Assembly: GCA_963691815.1 (NCBI GenBank)
Contig: OY829665.1
Span: 20,213,294 to 20,277,293 of the forward strand
DNA: 64,000 nucleotides
Direction: 5' to 3'
From: Echiichthys vipera
Lineage: Eukaryota > Chordata > Actinopteri > Perciformes > Trachinidae
Part shown: positions 12,011 to 23,899 of the stretch, piece after piece
How the letters are laid out: the number at the start of each line of letters is the position of its first letter
How positions within the stretch are numbered: position 1 is the first letter of the stretch
The notes under the pieces: model-generated
Seen by the model: the letters and a program-made list of their open reading frames with translations, nothing else
Databases searched by the model: none
Told to the model about the DNA's origin: nothing
Made by a program: the position numbers and the translations under genes

Positions 12011-13740
12011 TCTCTACCCAATGTCCAGTTCTTCCACATCTGTAAGGATTTTTATATAGAAAATGTGTCACATTTGTGGCCAGGGAAAGGCTGAATTTGA
12101 CGTCCTGTCTATGTAAAACCGAGGCGTATTATTACTCCTTTCCAAAAGACGGCTTTCTGGAAAAGGCATAAACGTGACGTGACGTGAAGCTCAAAGTTGG
12201 ACGTACAGTGATGTACAACATATGCATCTGAACAAGTTAGCCCTGAAGTTAGCCCTGTAGTTGATCAACTGTTTTCTGCTTTTAAAACTCTGGCTGAGGG
12301 TTGGACAACAGTTTACGTCATCGACACCTCAGCCCAAGTCACGCCTGTGCTGCCATCCCGTATCAACTCTTTTTACATGGAAATCGCGCTGCCAATAAGT
12401 GTAGGGTCTGAGCCGACACATTAAGGTCCTAAGGCAATATACCATGGGCTCTCCTTGGGAACTTGCGGACCAGGCTGCAAAAAAGGCAGCTAAATTAACG
12501 TCTGCCTGTCCAGTGTAAAAACACCTATTGACACTAAGATGGATAAAAAAACAAAAACTCTTCCTACTCTTATGAAAGAACAAACACGTTTTTTCACACC
12601 TTGAGTTCACACCTTAGGCTATTTTTCTTGTCAAACCAGATACTTAAGGTATTTTCAAATGTGTGACAAGCTTGAGCTGCATGATAATGAGCACATCATT
12701 ATATATCATTATAATCAGGTGTGTTGGAGCAGAGAGAAACCTAAAACACGCAGAACAGTAGCTCTCCAGGGGCAGGGTTGGACACCCTGGTCCTGTGTGT
12801 TTTTTATTAGAAAATTTGGTATCAGAAGATTGTGTTTTTTATTTTATTTTATTATTTTTTTTACATATTATTAAAACATTAAACGCATAGACACATATAG
12901 TTTTCTACAACATTTCAACCAGACATCTGAAAAAAGTGCAACACATTCAACACACAGACATACACATCAATAAACACTGCAGCAGCATCCACAGTCTCCA
13001 CATTTTGTAGGCTTTAGATGTTGAATTCATATTACAGCGATGGTGATTCGGTAAATACCACTAAATCCAAAACTTTAACATCTTGTGTACACAATAATCC
13101 ATGGTCCATCTCTGCAAGTAGCAATACAGACGCCCCCATTTCCAAAGAACACACTTCCACTGCAGAGTCTTTATTATGCCTGGATGGAATTTTTGGAAGC
13201 ATACTCTACAAAAAGGAATGGTGCAGATTTTGGCTAATTTTTTAGACAGCCACTAAAGCGCAAATCATAGAGCTTATATTGCTCCCCTCACCACGGGTCC
13301 CTGTGTGGAGCTCAACCCGAAGTTGACCCAGTAGTGATAAAATATTAACCACTAGAAATGGCGTGGTTATCTAAATACTCCCATCACTGCTAACGCACTC
13401 TTTCAGCCTCTTGTTAAAGCACTCTTCCAGCCTTTTATTTATTTTTTATTCATGCTCTTACAATCATTCAACAAATGTAAAAGAACATATTCAGCTTATG
13501 TCGTGATTACTTTAAGATTTAGATTTCCTTGTTAATTTAGATTGGTTTGAACATCTGAAAACTGTCTTTTTGGAGAGATCAGCTTGGCTACGTAGCACTC
13601 TTATGCCTCCATACTGTGGTCTCTGATTTTACCTTGAGTTTTCGATGTTCAGTGCTGAACTATAAACTTCACACAGATTCTTTTGTATTCCGTCAAAGCT
13701 CAGACATGTTAAGGCAAAAGAAAAAAGAAAGAAAACTTTA
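12011..13740. other. Unrecognised AT-rich DNA
   Basis: Apart from the MITE fragment at 12690-12797 I see no coding exon, RNA gene or recognisable repeat on either strand. Confidence 0.5.
12690..12797. mobile_element. MITE end fragment
   Basis: AATCAGGTGTGTTGGAGCAG ... AGTAGCTCTCCAGGGGCAGG ... GGACACCC resembles one arm of a widespread fish hAT-type MITE. The opposite arm and a target duplication were not found. Confidence 0.35.
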
Positions 13741-13755
13741 AGATTTTATACTTAC

Positions 13756-13950
13756 CCAAGCTGATGTCTTTTTGTGGACTTCTCACACAAACTGTTGGTA
13801 AAATCCTATTGTTGACTAACTTGGACAAAAGGATGGTCCGGGAGACTTGATGAGTTACATTGAAACATTCAGTGACACTCGATCCAGGAGAATTATGATT
13901 AAGCTGTAAAAGTCGACCAGTGTGTGACCTCGTATAGCGCCTTGCCAACT
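13756..13950 (-). other. Candidate 5' non-coding exon or promoter, possibly of CMAH
   Basis: On the minus strand an open stretch ends in a strong donor (GG|GTAAGTATAA, exon end 13756). Just upstream, around 13955-13970, is an ETS-like site (AGGAAGT on minus). The CMAH start exon has an acceptor before its ATG, so an upstream leader exon on this strand is needed, and this is the best candidate seen. The link to CMAH is inference; no RNA evidence is available. Confidence 0.3.
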
Positions 13951-14365
13951 CCTCTTACTTCCTGTCTTACTTAAACTAACGTTAGGAATAACCGAATATG
14001 GTCCTTCCTTATCCATCTACTGTACATGCAACGATATTACTGGAGCCTAAACACAATTCATGTTTACTTAAACAAAATTGCTGCAGACACATTCAACACA
14101 TCTCTAGGGTCAGACAGTCTGATCAGATGAGAGGCAGAGTTCACTCTATCATATGTTGGTGTGTGTTTTGTTTAGTCTCCCTTTGTCCTTGAAGGAGTGT
14201 TATCAATGCAGCTGTTTTGCAGTCATACAGGGGGACAGAGAGTCATGACCTGCTGCTGTTGTGTTGTTTACTGACCCGACTGTGACATGCAGTACAACTG
14301 TTTTAATTAAGCACAGCATAAGAGCATTTATCACCCATAACTGTACGCACCTTGACTGGACAAAT

Positions 14366-14456
14366 TATTATTATATTATATTATTAATATATATATATTA
14401 TATTGTAATATATTATATTATGATATTATTATTATATTTATTATAATTATATTATT
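14366..14456. repeat. AT-rich simple sequence
   Basis: Irregular TAT/ATA tract, over 90% A+T. No other content recognised between 13970 and 14778. Confidence 0.8.
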
Positions 14457-14777
14457 CATTATGGTACAGATTTTGTACTGCATTCATTCTTCACCAAAAA
14501 CACGATAAAGAATTTAACCAAAGCAAGTGCCCTAGTTCAGATTTTCCAGGTCAAATACACAGAACTTCACATTAAGGATTGGCCCAAATAATCAAATATC
14601 TGGATATCCGGATGTTCAATCATAACGTAGATATTCGGTTTTCAATTTGAGTATTCGGCTTTGTTTTTTTTTTCACATTCCTTCAAAAAATTATGGTTTA
14701 AATTCATTCATGCTCGCTCTTTTTTCTCTTTTCTGTCCTCATGCTTGGTTATTGTGTGCTTAGTAGAGAGAAGCTGC

Positions 14778-14963
14778 AATAAATTCACTAAGTTATTGTT
14801 ACCAACATTAGCGGCTCCGTTTTAACAAAATAGGCTTTAAAGAAGTGCATGCAGGCTGAAATTCACTGCGATGTTTGGAGCATTAACCACTTATCAGCCG
14901 CAGATTCATGAATTCCACTGAAACACTGCAGCTTGTTGATGTCGGCGACATGGAGTAAAGTTG

Positions 14964-15057
<94 letters not shown>

Positions 15058-15245
15058 GTCTGTGTACTTTAAATGTAGCAGACCACTGTTGTTCTCGGGC
15101 GATTGAATGAATAAAAACACCATCTACGACAGGGGAACTGGCTGAATGGCTGCTTCCAGGTTCAGGCTTTGGCTCAGTTCAACGCACCCAAACTGTCCAA
15201 AAATGTGTGAAATCCTCCTAAAAAGTCTGAACATATTTATGCGAG
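14778..15245. repeat. Dispersed repeat with internal (GT)n, copy 1
   Basis: Shares flanks with 20845-21250: on the left AAATTCACTAAGTT and GCTCCGTTTTAACAA, on the right TTTAAATGTAGCAGACCACT and GGCTCAGTTCAACGCACCCA. The GT array sits at the same internal point in both copies, so it is part of the repeat. No ORF. Confidence 0.75.
14965..15053. repeat. (GT)n microsatellite, 89 bp
   Basis: Perfect GT array inside the dispersed repeat at 14778-15245. Confidence 0.97.
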
Positions 15246-17747
15246 TGTCTCAAATGAAAATACAGAAGGAAATTTATAATTAGATACATGGGTACATAAG
15301 ACTTGTTTAAACTCAAAAGCCTTCACTTTCTCCAGGAATTTCAGTTTATATTTTGTAGACGCATCATTTTTTTGAAAACATGCAGAGGCATTATTCAGTT
15401 GAACAACTGAAGCATTATTTACTTTTATTAAGTGGTTGGAAACTGTACTGCTACACCTTTATACTCAGTGATGACATGTATCAACATTTTGTGCATTTTT
15501 CAAGCTGTGCATGGTAACTTTGATAGAATGATTACCAATTGCTAACGTCCATTAGGATATGTCCCCTGTTCTTTGTTTACTATGAATGATAAGGAAACAT
15601 AAGACAATTACTTTTTTAAAAATCTTTAACAGTGCTTGACTGTTTAACAGTTTACATGTTTGAAAGTATAGTATGTAAAGTATCTATACAAAAAGCAAAA
15701 AATCCTATCTGAGAAAATGATTTTACATATAAAAAATATTCCCATATTAACAACAATGAGGTTATAATAATTATATAACATTAAAACCTCTTTGTTTAAA
15801 CTATACACTAAACAGGCTAGAGTCAGCTCTGTTATTTGGCTGTTCATGTGTCCCCTGATTGAGTGATAGTCATAGTGCCACGACTGACAACAGGAAGTCA
15901 GCTTTATGTGTCATACATAATCGCATTTTGAGGGGCTTGGGACTCTTGAAAACCCACCAAAATTGGCACACATGTCAGAAGTGACAAGAATTGCAAAGGG
16001 CGGCAGTAATAGAGCTTTGGTGTGGCAGGTGGCCCTCATAGCACCCCAAAACACAGGCCATGGTTAGGAAAAAGTTATCCTGATGTTCACGAAATTTGGT
16101 AAGATCATTGCTCTCATCTTGAAGAACATATTGACATTTTTGATTCTTTTTCACCTAACAGAAAATCAACCATCTTGAATTTTTGCTTTATTTTCATTTT
16201 ACGAACATGTTTGAGGCCTTTAGGATGCACAAACATGCACAAAACTGTTGCACTCGAACGCATTTTCAGCCCCCTCGAAATACTCTAAATATACTTGAAA
16301 TACTCCAAAAAAAAAAATTGGAACACACATGAAAACCCTTAATCACTGTGAAACTGTTTCACTGTTAAAGTGAAATTCCGGTCAAAAATCATCCCAGGGT
16401 CTTTTTTGGCAAATACACTCATTAAATAAGCCACTGAGACATTTTTTTTTTGTGTAACAACGATTAACGGAGAAACGTAGAGTCAGCCGAATGCGGGGCA
16501 CTATGGTGAACGCATTAAAACAGCTTTTTAAACCCCTAATACTGCTACAGGGGCCAGTAGGTCAGTCTTTAAAACGCTCTTCTAATAAACTCCGGGTTCA
16601 CTAACTATGATGTTGGTGCTTCAGGCAGTACTTTAGTGTGTCAAGGTAGGAGTTAAAGTAAGAACTGAAATCAATAAAATTAAGTTTCTGGTTTGCAAAT
16701 TTAGTGGTATTCATATAGAATCTACCTAATAATAAGAAAATGATCATTACATACAACTTTTTGATGGGAAATATATTTTCAAAAATACCAAAAAATAAAT
16801 AAATATATAAATTTGAGTTTGAGTCGTATACCTAACTTTCTGTTTAAAAATAGGCTAATTTCATGCCACAGTGTTTGACTCAAAGAGCATTCCCTAAAAA
16901 AAATGCTGTGTTTCATCTGTGATGTGACAAAAGGAGAAGAGAGGCTCAACATTTAACAGATATCTTACAATAACAGAATAAACAGGATAACAGCTGTGCA
17001 ATCATTTCAGAGACACCTCTGGGGAATAACCATGTTTTTTTCCTATTTTAAAATACAGATTACTCCAAAAACATATAGAAGCAGGTTTACTAATTGTACA
17101 TCTTTGCATTAATTGCCTTATACATATATTATTAGTTTTATACTGAAAAAAGGATGTGAGTTTCTTATATAAAGCTCTGGTAGAGAGGTTTGCTGAACAG
17201 TATCTCTGATTGCAGATGAAAGCACCCCCTAACCCCCGTCGAGGGGAGAATGTCACTTTTACCTGTCTTTAAAACTTGAGAGCCCTTATCTTGGCCCAGC
17301 GTCAAACATGCGCACCGCCCCTTAACGTATTAGATGAGTATCACATTGGGGGCTGAAGAAGAGGGGCCACTCACGTACCTCTTGCGTCACTTGGGATTGT
17401 GAATTCATATTGAATTACTGTATGGACTGAAAAAAAGGCATGAAAACGAAAAAGCAATGTCCTCATTGTATCCTTTTTAGTTGTCATAAAAAGAGCAGTC
17501 TTGAAGAAGAAAATGAAGATGCAGTTTGGATGATCTATTATGCATTTTATTTATGAGTCCAATAATGCAGCTATGACCTTTAGATCCTTTATTAATGCAT
17601 AGTGTTTTCTTTAGTGGTGAGTAATTGCAGAGCTTTATGTATTTTCCTGCCACTTACCCATGGATGTATTTTCTTGCATAAAATGCATAACTGCAATGCA
17701 TTGTGGGTGATATCCACCACTTTAGTGACCATCGATCCACTTGATCT
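15246..17747. other. Unrecognised DNA
   Basis: No coding exon recognised. The part around 15940-16060 (CCCACCAAAATTGGCACACA and following) reads like a dispersed fish repeat, but I cannot name it. Confidence 0.4.
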
Positions 17748-17933
17748 CACTAGTGATGTCCAAATAAAGCTTCATGAAGCACTAGTTGGATTTGTTGACC
17801 CCACTAGATGGAGCTCTTGGTTTAAAGAAAAGGTCTTTATGAATGGTGATTCGGTGTGTTTTCAACCCTTTGTGGAAGAAACTCAGTAAAAAATGAAAAT
17901 GCTTCATGAAGCTTCATTTGAACATCACTAGTG
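17748..17933. repeat. MITE-like repeat family, copy 2 (both ends)
   Basis: Begins CACTAGTGATGTCCAAAT and ends ATTTGAACATCACTAGTG, a near-perfect 18-bp inverted pair. Inside, GCTTCATGAAGC recurs near both ends, with CCCCACTAGATGGAGCTC near the middle. This is the most complete of three copies. Confidence 0.75.
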
Positions 17934-19970
17934 CCCAGTTCTGAGCAGTGATTGGTCGGTTTTTGGCTGTCAATCATTGCAGCAATGCCTGCAATAGATG
18001 ACGGACCTCCTTTCTGCGGGCACCGCATCTAACTATTTGTGGGTCTTGTGAAATGGTCGCAGCCTTGGCACCGTGGCACGTATAGTAGCGCCACATTTTT
18101 ACATAATATGAGGCACCCATCACAATATACTATGACGCCCTATGTGCAGCGCATGTTCTGCATTTAGGGAGGGGCAGCCCTTTACTTGACCTACATAATG
18201 TATTAAATGTATATGTAGCTTAAGTTATGTAACAGGCATACTTATTATTGTAATTATTATTGACAATTATTATTATTTATAATAATTTTAAAGGTTTGTT
18301 TTTATTTTCAAATACAAACACAGTGACACATCTTGACCCCTTTGAAAAACAGGAAATAGGGAAACATATTTGAATGTACAATTGAGCTGTTAAATCAGAG
18401 TTTTCCCAGCCAGTTGGCTTGTGCGCAGGACAAATGTTCTCATTTTACAGCTAAATGGTACACTCAAACATGTTTCTGAAAACACGTAATGCAAGCAATA
18501 GGCAATACAGTAAAGAAATGATTGTGATTTGATCAACGCTGCCTGGTTTCACAGTTTGATTAGAGTTCGGAGCAGTTATTGACTCTGCGTCAGAGACTTC
18601 ACTGCTCTGATTGGTTGTTTTTCTCCAGACTCAGTGGAACCTAATAGATGCAATTAGGAGCACATAGATGGCTTTAGGAGCAGACAGGAACAGCAGGTAG
18701 AGCGAAAGAGAAATCAGACATCTGTCTCATGGTGCTTTCAAGATATAGTGACAGTTACAGCAAATGTGATTTTTTTTTTTAATATACAGAAAGTTAACGA
18801 CTTCAGCTTTAATATATTACTGATGGTGTTTAACTGCCTCTTTACAATTCACTATATTGTGCACCATGTAATTAAAATATTATTCCCTCTAAATAAGTCT
18901 CTCCTTTTTTAATTCGTTTTCTTTCAATTCACAACGTTGACCACATTTTCACAATGTGCGTCTGTGGCTTTCCTATGAAAGGAAATTAAGAATGCAGTTT
19001 AGTTGTATAGCAATGTATTTTTTAGGAGACAGCCTGGTTACCAGAAAGAAAAAAAGTTTGTTTTCTGCAAACCACAGAAACACTGATATGAAATGTTTTT
19101 GGCACACTCTAGCATCTGTATGACAAACAAGGAGCTTTGAACTGATAGCAAGCACTTTGGAAGTTAAGTAAGTAAAATAAGCCTCACACTCTGCTTAGTG
19201 AGGAGGTCAGTGTGGATGGTTGGGTCATACACACTCCAGACTTTCACCCCGTACAATGCCAATGTTTTTTTCTGACTGGGCTGATAATACCAGTCTACTA
19301 AGCCTCTCTATGCCAATGCGCTCCTCAAGGTTCTCAAACACTTTCAGCTTAACCTCCATGGAGGTTTACCCTCCTCCTTTGTTCAATTCAGGTTTTCAGG
19401 AGTGTTTGATGTAACGTGTACCATTATCAGTGATTAGTACTCAAATTAAAGTAAAATTACAGCTTTTTATGTACACAAAACACAACTTTTAGAATGTAAA
19501 TGTAATTTGTTACTTCCACCAGACAGTATATAACATAAAAAATACAAAACATGTTCAACCCACAACCAAATAAATAACTCACTTAACATTTAATTTAGTA
19601 TTCGTAATTATATAACATCATCTTTAATAGTGTTGAATCAATACTCTCAATACATATAAAGTTCTTAAAAAGCTTAAGTAAAGAAAATCACTGTTCCCAG
19701 CCGAGACATAGTCCAGCACATTGCCACAAATTGTAATTTTTACACTCACGTTTTCGTATTGAATCAAACATGATATAAAATGTTATCAGTGATCTTTAGA
19801 GGTGCTGGTAGGTGGATTTTGTTACCTTCCAACAAAGAAAGGTTAGCTGTTCCAAAAGTGATTTTCTGCATCTCCTGAAATGCTGCTTGACCATCCAAAG
19901 AGACAGGGGACAAAATGAGGTTGGATGTGTAAAGTGTGATCATTCAGCATTAGTTTGTAATACCCAAACC
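17934..19970. other. Unrecognised AT-rich DNA
   Basis: No supported gene, RNA or named repeat on either strand. Confidence 0.5.
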
Positions 19971-20501
19971 CAGGGGCGGAGTGGCTATAGGGACAACCGG
20001 GAGATTTCCCTGTCGGCCGGTGGCCAATAAGCTCAAATGAACTGGCCGGCAGACTGCCTTGCGCAGCCGTGTGATGCTCATGACCGGCCCATTGAGTTAA
20101 AACTCTTCAGAATCAAGCACGTTCCTGTGAAAATCTCAGAAATCTCTATAGACCGTAGATGCAGATAATCTACTTGTTGTGTCTTTACATCTCGCTCATG
20201 GTTGCTACAGTGTCACGATCACTCTCATTAATCCAGCCTACTGATTTTTTCTTAACCTCCAATCTCAATCTAATTATTTTTATTCAGATATAAAAAACTT
20301 CCTTGACCACAGATATAATGGTCAAAAATCACGGATTTATTCCGAAACAACCAGGCATCAACTAGCGATGCAGGTGAGTTCACAGGAAAACGATTAGCTC
20401 AAGCTTTGACATTGTTGCTAATTAGCAAAACATTTGAGCTGAGCTCATCATAGTTCCTCCTCAGTGGGGCTGTGTCGTCATATCACGGTTTGCACCACGA
20501 G

Positions 20502-20539
<38 letters not shown>

Positions 20540-20624
20540 CTGGTGGAGGGGATGGGTTGGGCCCGTTGTGGGCCGGTGCAGTTAGAATTGTCCCGGTGGA
20601 TTTTTGTGTCCCACTCTGCCCCTG
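19971..20624. mobile_element. Non-autonomous hAT element, 654 bp
   Basis: Ends are CAGGGGCGGAGTGG on the left and, reverse-complemented, CAGGGGCAGAGTGG on the right. They are flanked by 8-bp CCCAAACC (19963-19970) and CCCAACCC (20625-20632), a 7/8 match. CAGGG-type ends and 8-bp target duplications are typical of hAT. No transposase; a (CA)n array lies at 20506-20537. Confidence 0.8.
20506..20537. repeat. (CA)n microsatellite
   Basis: 32 bp of AC dinucleotides inside the hAT element at 19971-20624. Confidence 0.95.
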
Positions 20625-20844
20625 CCCAACCCCATGTTGGCTTGCAGTTTCTTTCCATCTAGTTCTTTTGTGTTTGTGTTCACTCAACATCCTCTGATAT
20701 AAAAACATGACAAACATTGAAGTTATTATCGTCTGTGCATGGGCTGCACACAGTGATAACATGGCAACTTAACCAACATTAAACATCTAGCTGCCCTTTT
20801 GAGGGCACGTGTAGGACAAGAGAACGTCAATCATATTCTTGGGT

Positions 20845-21250
20845 TAAATTCACTAAGTTGTTGTTCGATTACCTACATTAGCTGCTCCGTTTTAACAATA
20901 TAGGCTTAAAAGAAGTGCATGCAGGCTGAGTTAAGTTATGTTATAACTGAGCCACCTGGTGTGTGTGTGTGCGTGTGTGTGTGTGCGTGTGCGTGTGCGT
21001 GTGCGTGTGCGTGTGCGTGTGCTTGTGTGTGTGTGTGTGTGTGTATGTGTGTGTAGAGATCTGTGTGCTTTAAATGTAGCAGACCACTGTTGTTTTCAGA
21101 CAATTTAATGAAGAAAAACACCGTCTTTGACAGGAACTGGCTGAGTGGCTTCTTTCAGGCTCAGGCTTTGGCTCAGTTCAACACACCCAAACTGTCCAAA
21201 ACTGTTTGAATTCCACATGAAAAGTGTGAACATATTTGCAAAAACAGACT
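20845..21250. repeat. Dispersed repeat with internal (GT)n, copy 2
   Basis: Same flanks as 14778-15245. The internal array (20959-21054) is compound, with many GC interruptions (GTGTGC), unlike the pure GT array of copy 1. Confidence 0.75.
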
Positions 21251-21910
21251 TTTGCTGTGCTGAGAAAGTCCAACTGTATTGTGAATTCCTGAGTATTTCA
21301 ACTCTTGAAGTAGTTTTGACGATATTTCTATCCACAAGTTTCATTTGGTATTATTTTTTTAATTTTTTTTACAGTTTCAGCCTTTCTGAGGTTTAAAAGG
21401 ATCAAAACAAGACTCTGGGTCTTGAAACCTTGAAAAGGGCTGTTGTGGTCTTTGAATGTCTGAACTTGTATGAGTGCTTACTGCTGGTCTGACATGGAAA
21501 CAACCGCTCATGGGCAGAGAAAGACCTGCACACAAAAATAATATAAATTCTTCAGTTTTGTAAAGTATTTCAAAAGGATAACTAAAAACATATGTAGCCC
21601 CTGCTAAAATAATGAATGTATTTTTATGATAGAATATATAAACAATCCACAGATTCATGATTCATAGAAGTTCATTGCGTATTTAAATGTTTCAAATATT
21701 ATACATATGGTTAAAATACAGAACAAGGTAAAAATGTAAGTTAAGCATTTGTAAAAAATATAAGTTAATGTAATTTAATTTCATGGCATATAAACAAATA
21801 GTAAGTTGATGCTGATATAATGTTTTGAGGTGTATGATGATTACTTGTTTCGAGAGATGTCAGTCACTAATCTTCTTTTATAAGACTGGCATGTGTGAAG
21901 CTTTAGTGAC
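21251..21910. other. Unrecognised AT-rich DNA
   Basis: No supported gene, RNA or named repeat. Confidence 0.5.
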
Positions 21911-21915
21911 TCTGG

Positions 21916-22012
21916 CCAATCACAGAGCAGTTTTAGGTGAGGGGGCGGGTCTAACCGGCATGTTGTGGTTCGGAGCATGCAGAACGGGAGAACTGTTGTG
22001 AACTGCTGAGAG
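21916..22012 (+). promoter_or_regulatory. Candidate CCAAT/GC-box promoter and first exon
   Basis: CCAATCA at 21916-21922 is followed by a GC box (GGGGGCGGG, 21941-21949), and about 60 bp later by a GAG|GTAAAC splice donor (exon end 22012). The stretch is richer in G+C than its flanks. No downstream coding exon is recognised; a hAT element begins at 22168. Could be chance. Confidence 0.35.
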
Positions 22013-23079
22013 GTAAACCCGAGCACATGAGTGTTTAGTAAACTGTGACTAAGCTGTACAGTGGAACAACGGACTTTTATCGCTAACCACAGCTAGCCGT
22101 TAGCTTTAGTCTAGCTTCGTTTTTGCTTTGCTTACCCTCTACTGTTTGTAAATGTGTTTGTTAAGCCCAGGGGTCTGCAACCTTTTTTATTAAAAGAGCC
22201 ATTTTGGCCCCTATCCACTAAAGAAAAATAGTCTGGAGCCGCAAAACATAACACAGATTATACATTTTTAAACGTTTTAATTTCTTTTTTCAGTTTTACC
22301 TGTTAAAACAACAGAATACATCCAACAGAAGTGCAGTGTGCATGTGTAGGCTTCCTTTTAAAGAAATTAAACACTGAACTTTGCAGTCCTATTTGAGTCT
22401 TTAAAATAAAAAACACCCCACTTTAATATAAATAAAACATGTAGCTGTAGTTTAGCAGCTTTAAAAAAGTAAACATAACATTAGGAACGTTTGTGACACA
22501 CATGAAAAAAACTACATCAGCTTCAGGTCTGAAATAAATGTTTTTTTTTTCCTGAAAATAATAGTTTATTAAATGCTAGTGTTCTCACCTGTTTACAGTT
22601 TTTTTTGATTGCTTTGACGCAGTAGTCGACTCAAAATCCACATTTTTCAAAACTGTTAACACAAACGCCTAAACAGTGGCATCAATGGTCAAAATGACTC
22701 AAATTGCCTTCAAAAGGCTCTACCTCTGCCAAACATTTAAAATATGGACCAAAAGCAAATTTTGCCCGCAAACAACACAACTTGCACACAAGTGCATAAG
22801 CGCTTCCAATCAGTCATTAGACAAGGGGCATCAAAATACAACATTCATCTCTCAATGTGAATCAGTGCTGCTTACATATCAGTGCCAATTTGCTTTCTTG
22901 CAAAAAATAGATCCTAGGACTGTAGGCTCTCATCTGTGAGACGGGCACGATGTTTGCACTATATGAAGTTTATGGTTGAGAAAACTTGTCCACATAAGTA
23001 TGTTGAGCCAAAGACGGACAGGATTCCAAATGCATAGTTTTTCATTTTCACGTTCATGTAAGTATCGGGAATGGCACTC

Positions 23080-23400
23080 CATGTTTCAAACACAAGTTTG
23101 TCGGGTTTAGGGGGTTTTCGATATCACTCCATTTGTGCTCTTTAGCGAGAGTGGCCTTCTGACGGGCGACTTCTTAGAGATCTGCTCTCAGGCTTTTGAA
23201 CTTAAGACACCCATAATTCTTTATCTGCTATGTTGGCCAGTTCAATCTCAAGATCGGGTTGTCTTACTCCTGTGAATGCGGATATGTTCAGCAGGGATGG
23301 GCCGATGTCCAGCGGCTTGACAGGGAAGGTGTTTTTTCCTTTCTGAACTGGCTGAATCTTTATCCAAATGCAGCTTGCATTGCCAAAATGGCACGGTGTA
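23080..23400 (-). pseudogene. hAT transposase pseudogene, C-terminal part
   Basis: On minus, shifting frames read NISAFTGVRQPDLEIELAN and ELWVSKFKSL, then HKWSDIE. This is the C-terminal region of the same GTF2IRD2-like hAT family as 27530-28699. It sits on the far side of the nested element, which shows that element split the gene. Contains stops. Confidence 0.65.
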
Positions 23401-23454
23401 AATAATCACAATTGATGTGATCGTTACGGTGGCCCTGAGGGGCAAATCACTACA

Positions 23455-23695
23455 GCAAATATAAAAACCACAACGACAAATCCGAAACCACAATGTCAAA
23501 TCCAAAACCACAACGACAAATCTGAAACCACAACAACAAATCCCAAACCACAACGACAAATCTCAAACCACAACGACAAATCCCAAACCACAACAACAAA
23601 TCCAAAACCACAACGACAAATCTGAAACCACAACAACAAATCCCAAACCACAACGAAAATCCCAAAACCACAACGACAAATTGGAAATCACAACA
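23455..23695. repeat. 21-bp minisatellite, left arm, about 11 units
   Basis: Units of the form ACAAATCCNAAACCACAACG with C/T and G/A variants. These are the reverse complement of the array at 27180-27480. Confidence 0.92.
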
Positions 23696-23899
23696 ACATT
23701 AACTTTTACCAGAAAGGGTAGGTCTCTCTGATCAGAGGATGAACCCTCCTGATTGGACAGACGGACTGTCTGTCTTTTAACATGGAGAGAGCGATGGAAA
23801 CCCGCTGCAGCTCTACATGGCCGTGTAACGTTAGGGCGTTCTGATTTTCCCGGTGATATGACGGGTTTCAGAGTGAGATATTGAAGCCGACACCGACAC

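Noticed and set aside
23248..23671. Long open frames of the type SLWFGICCCGFRFVVVV on both arms of the nested element
   Set aside because: They are translations of the 21-bp minisatellite (unit length divisible by 3) in several frames, not proteins.
23455..23695. Regular ~21-bp repeats that could suggest a CRISPR array
   Set aside because: Units are contiguous with no unique spacers, occur in inverted copy at 27180-27480, and the genome is eukaryotic.
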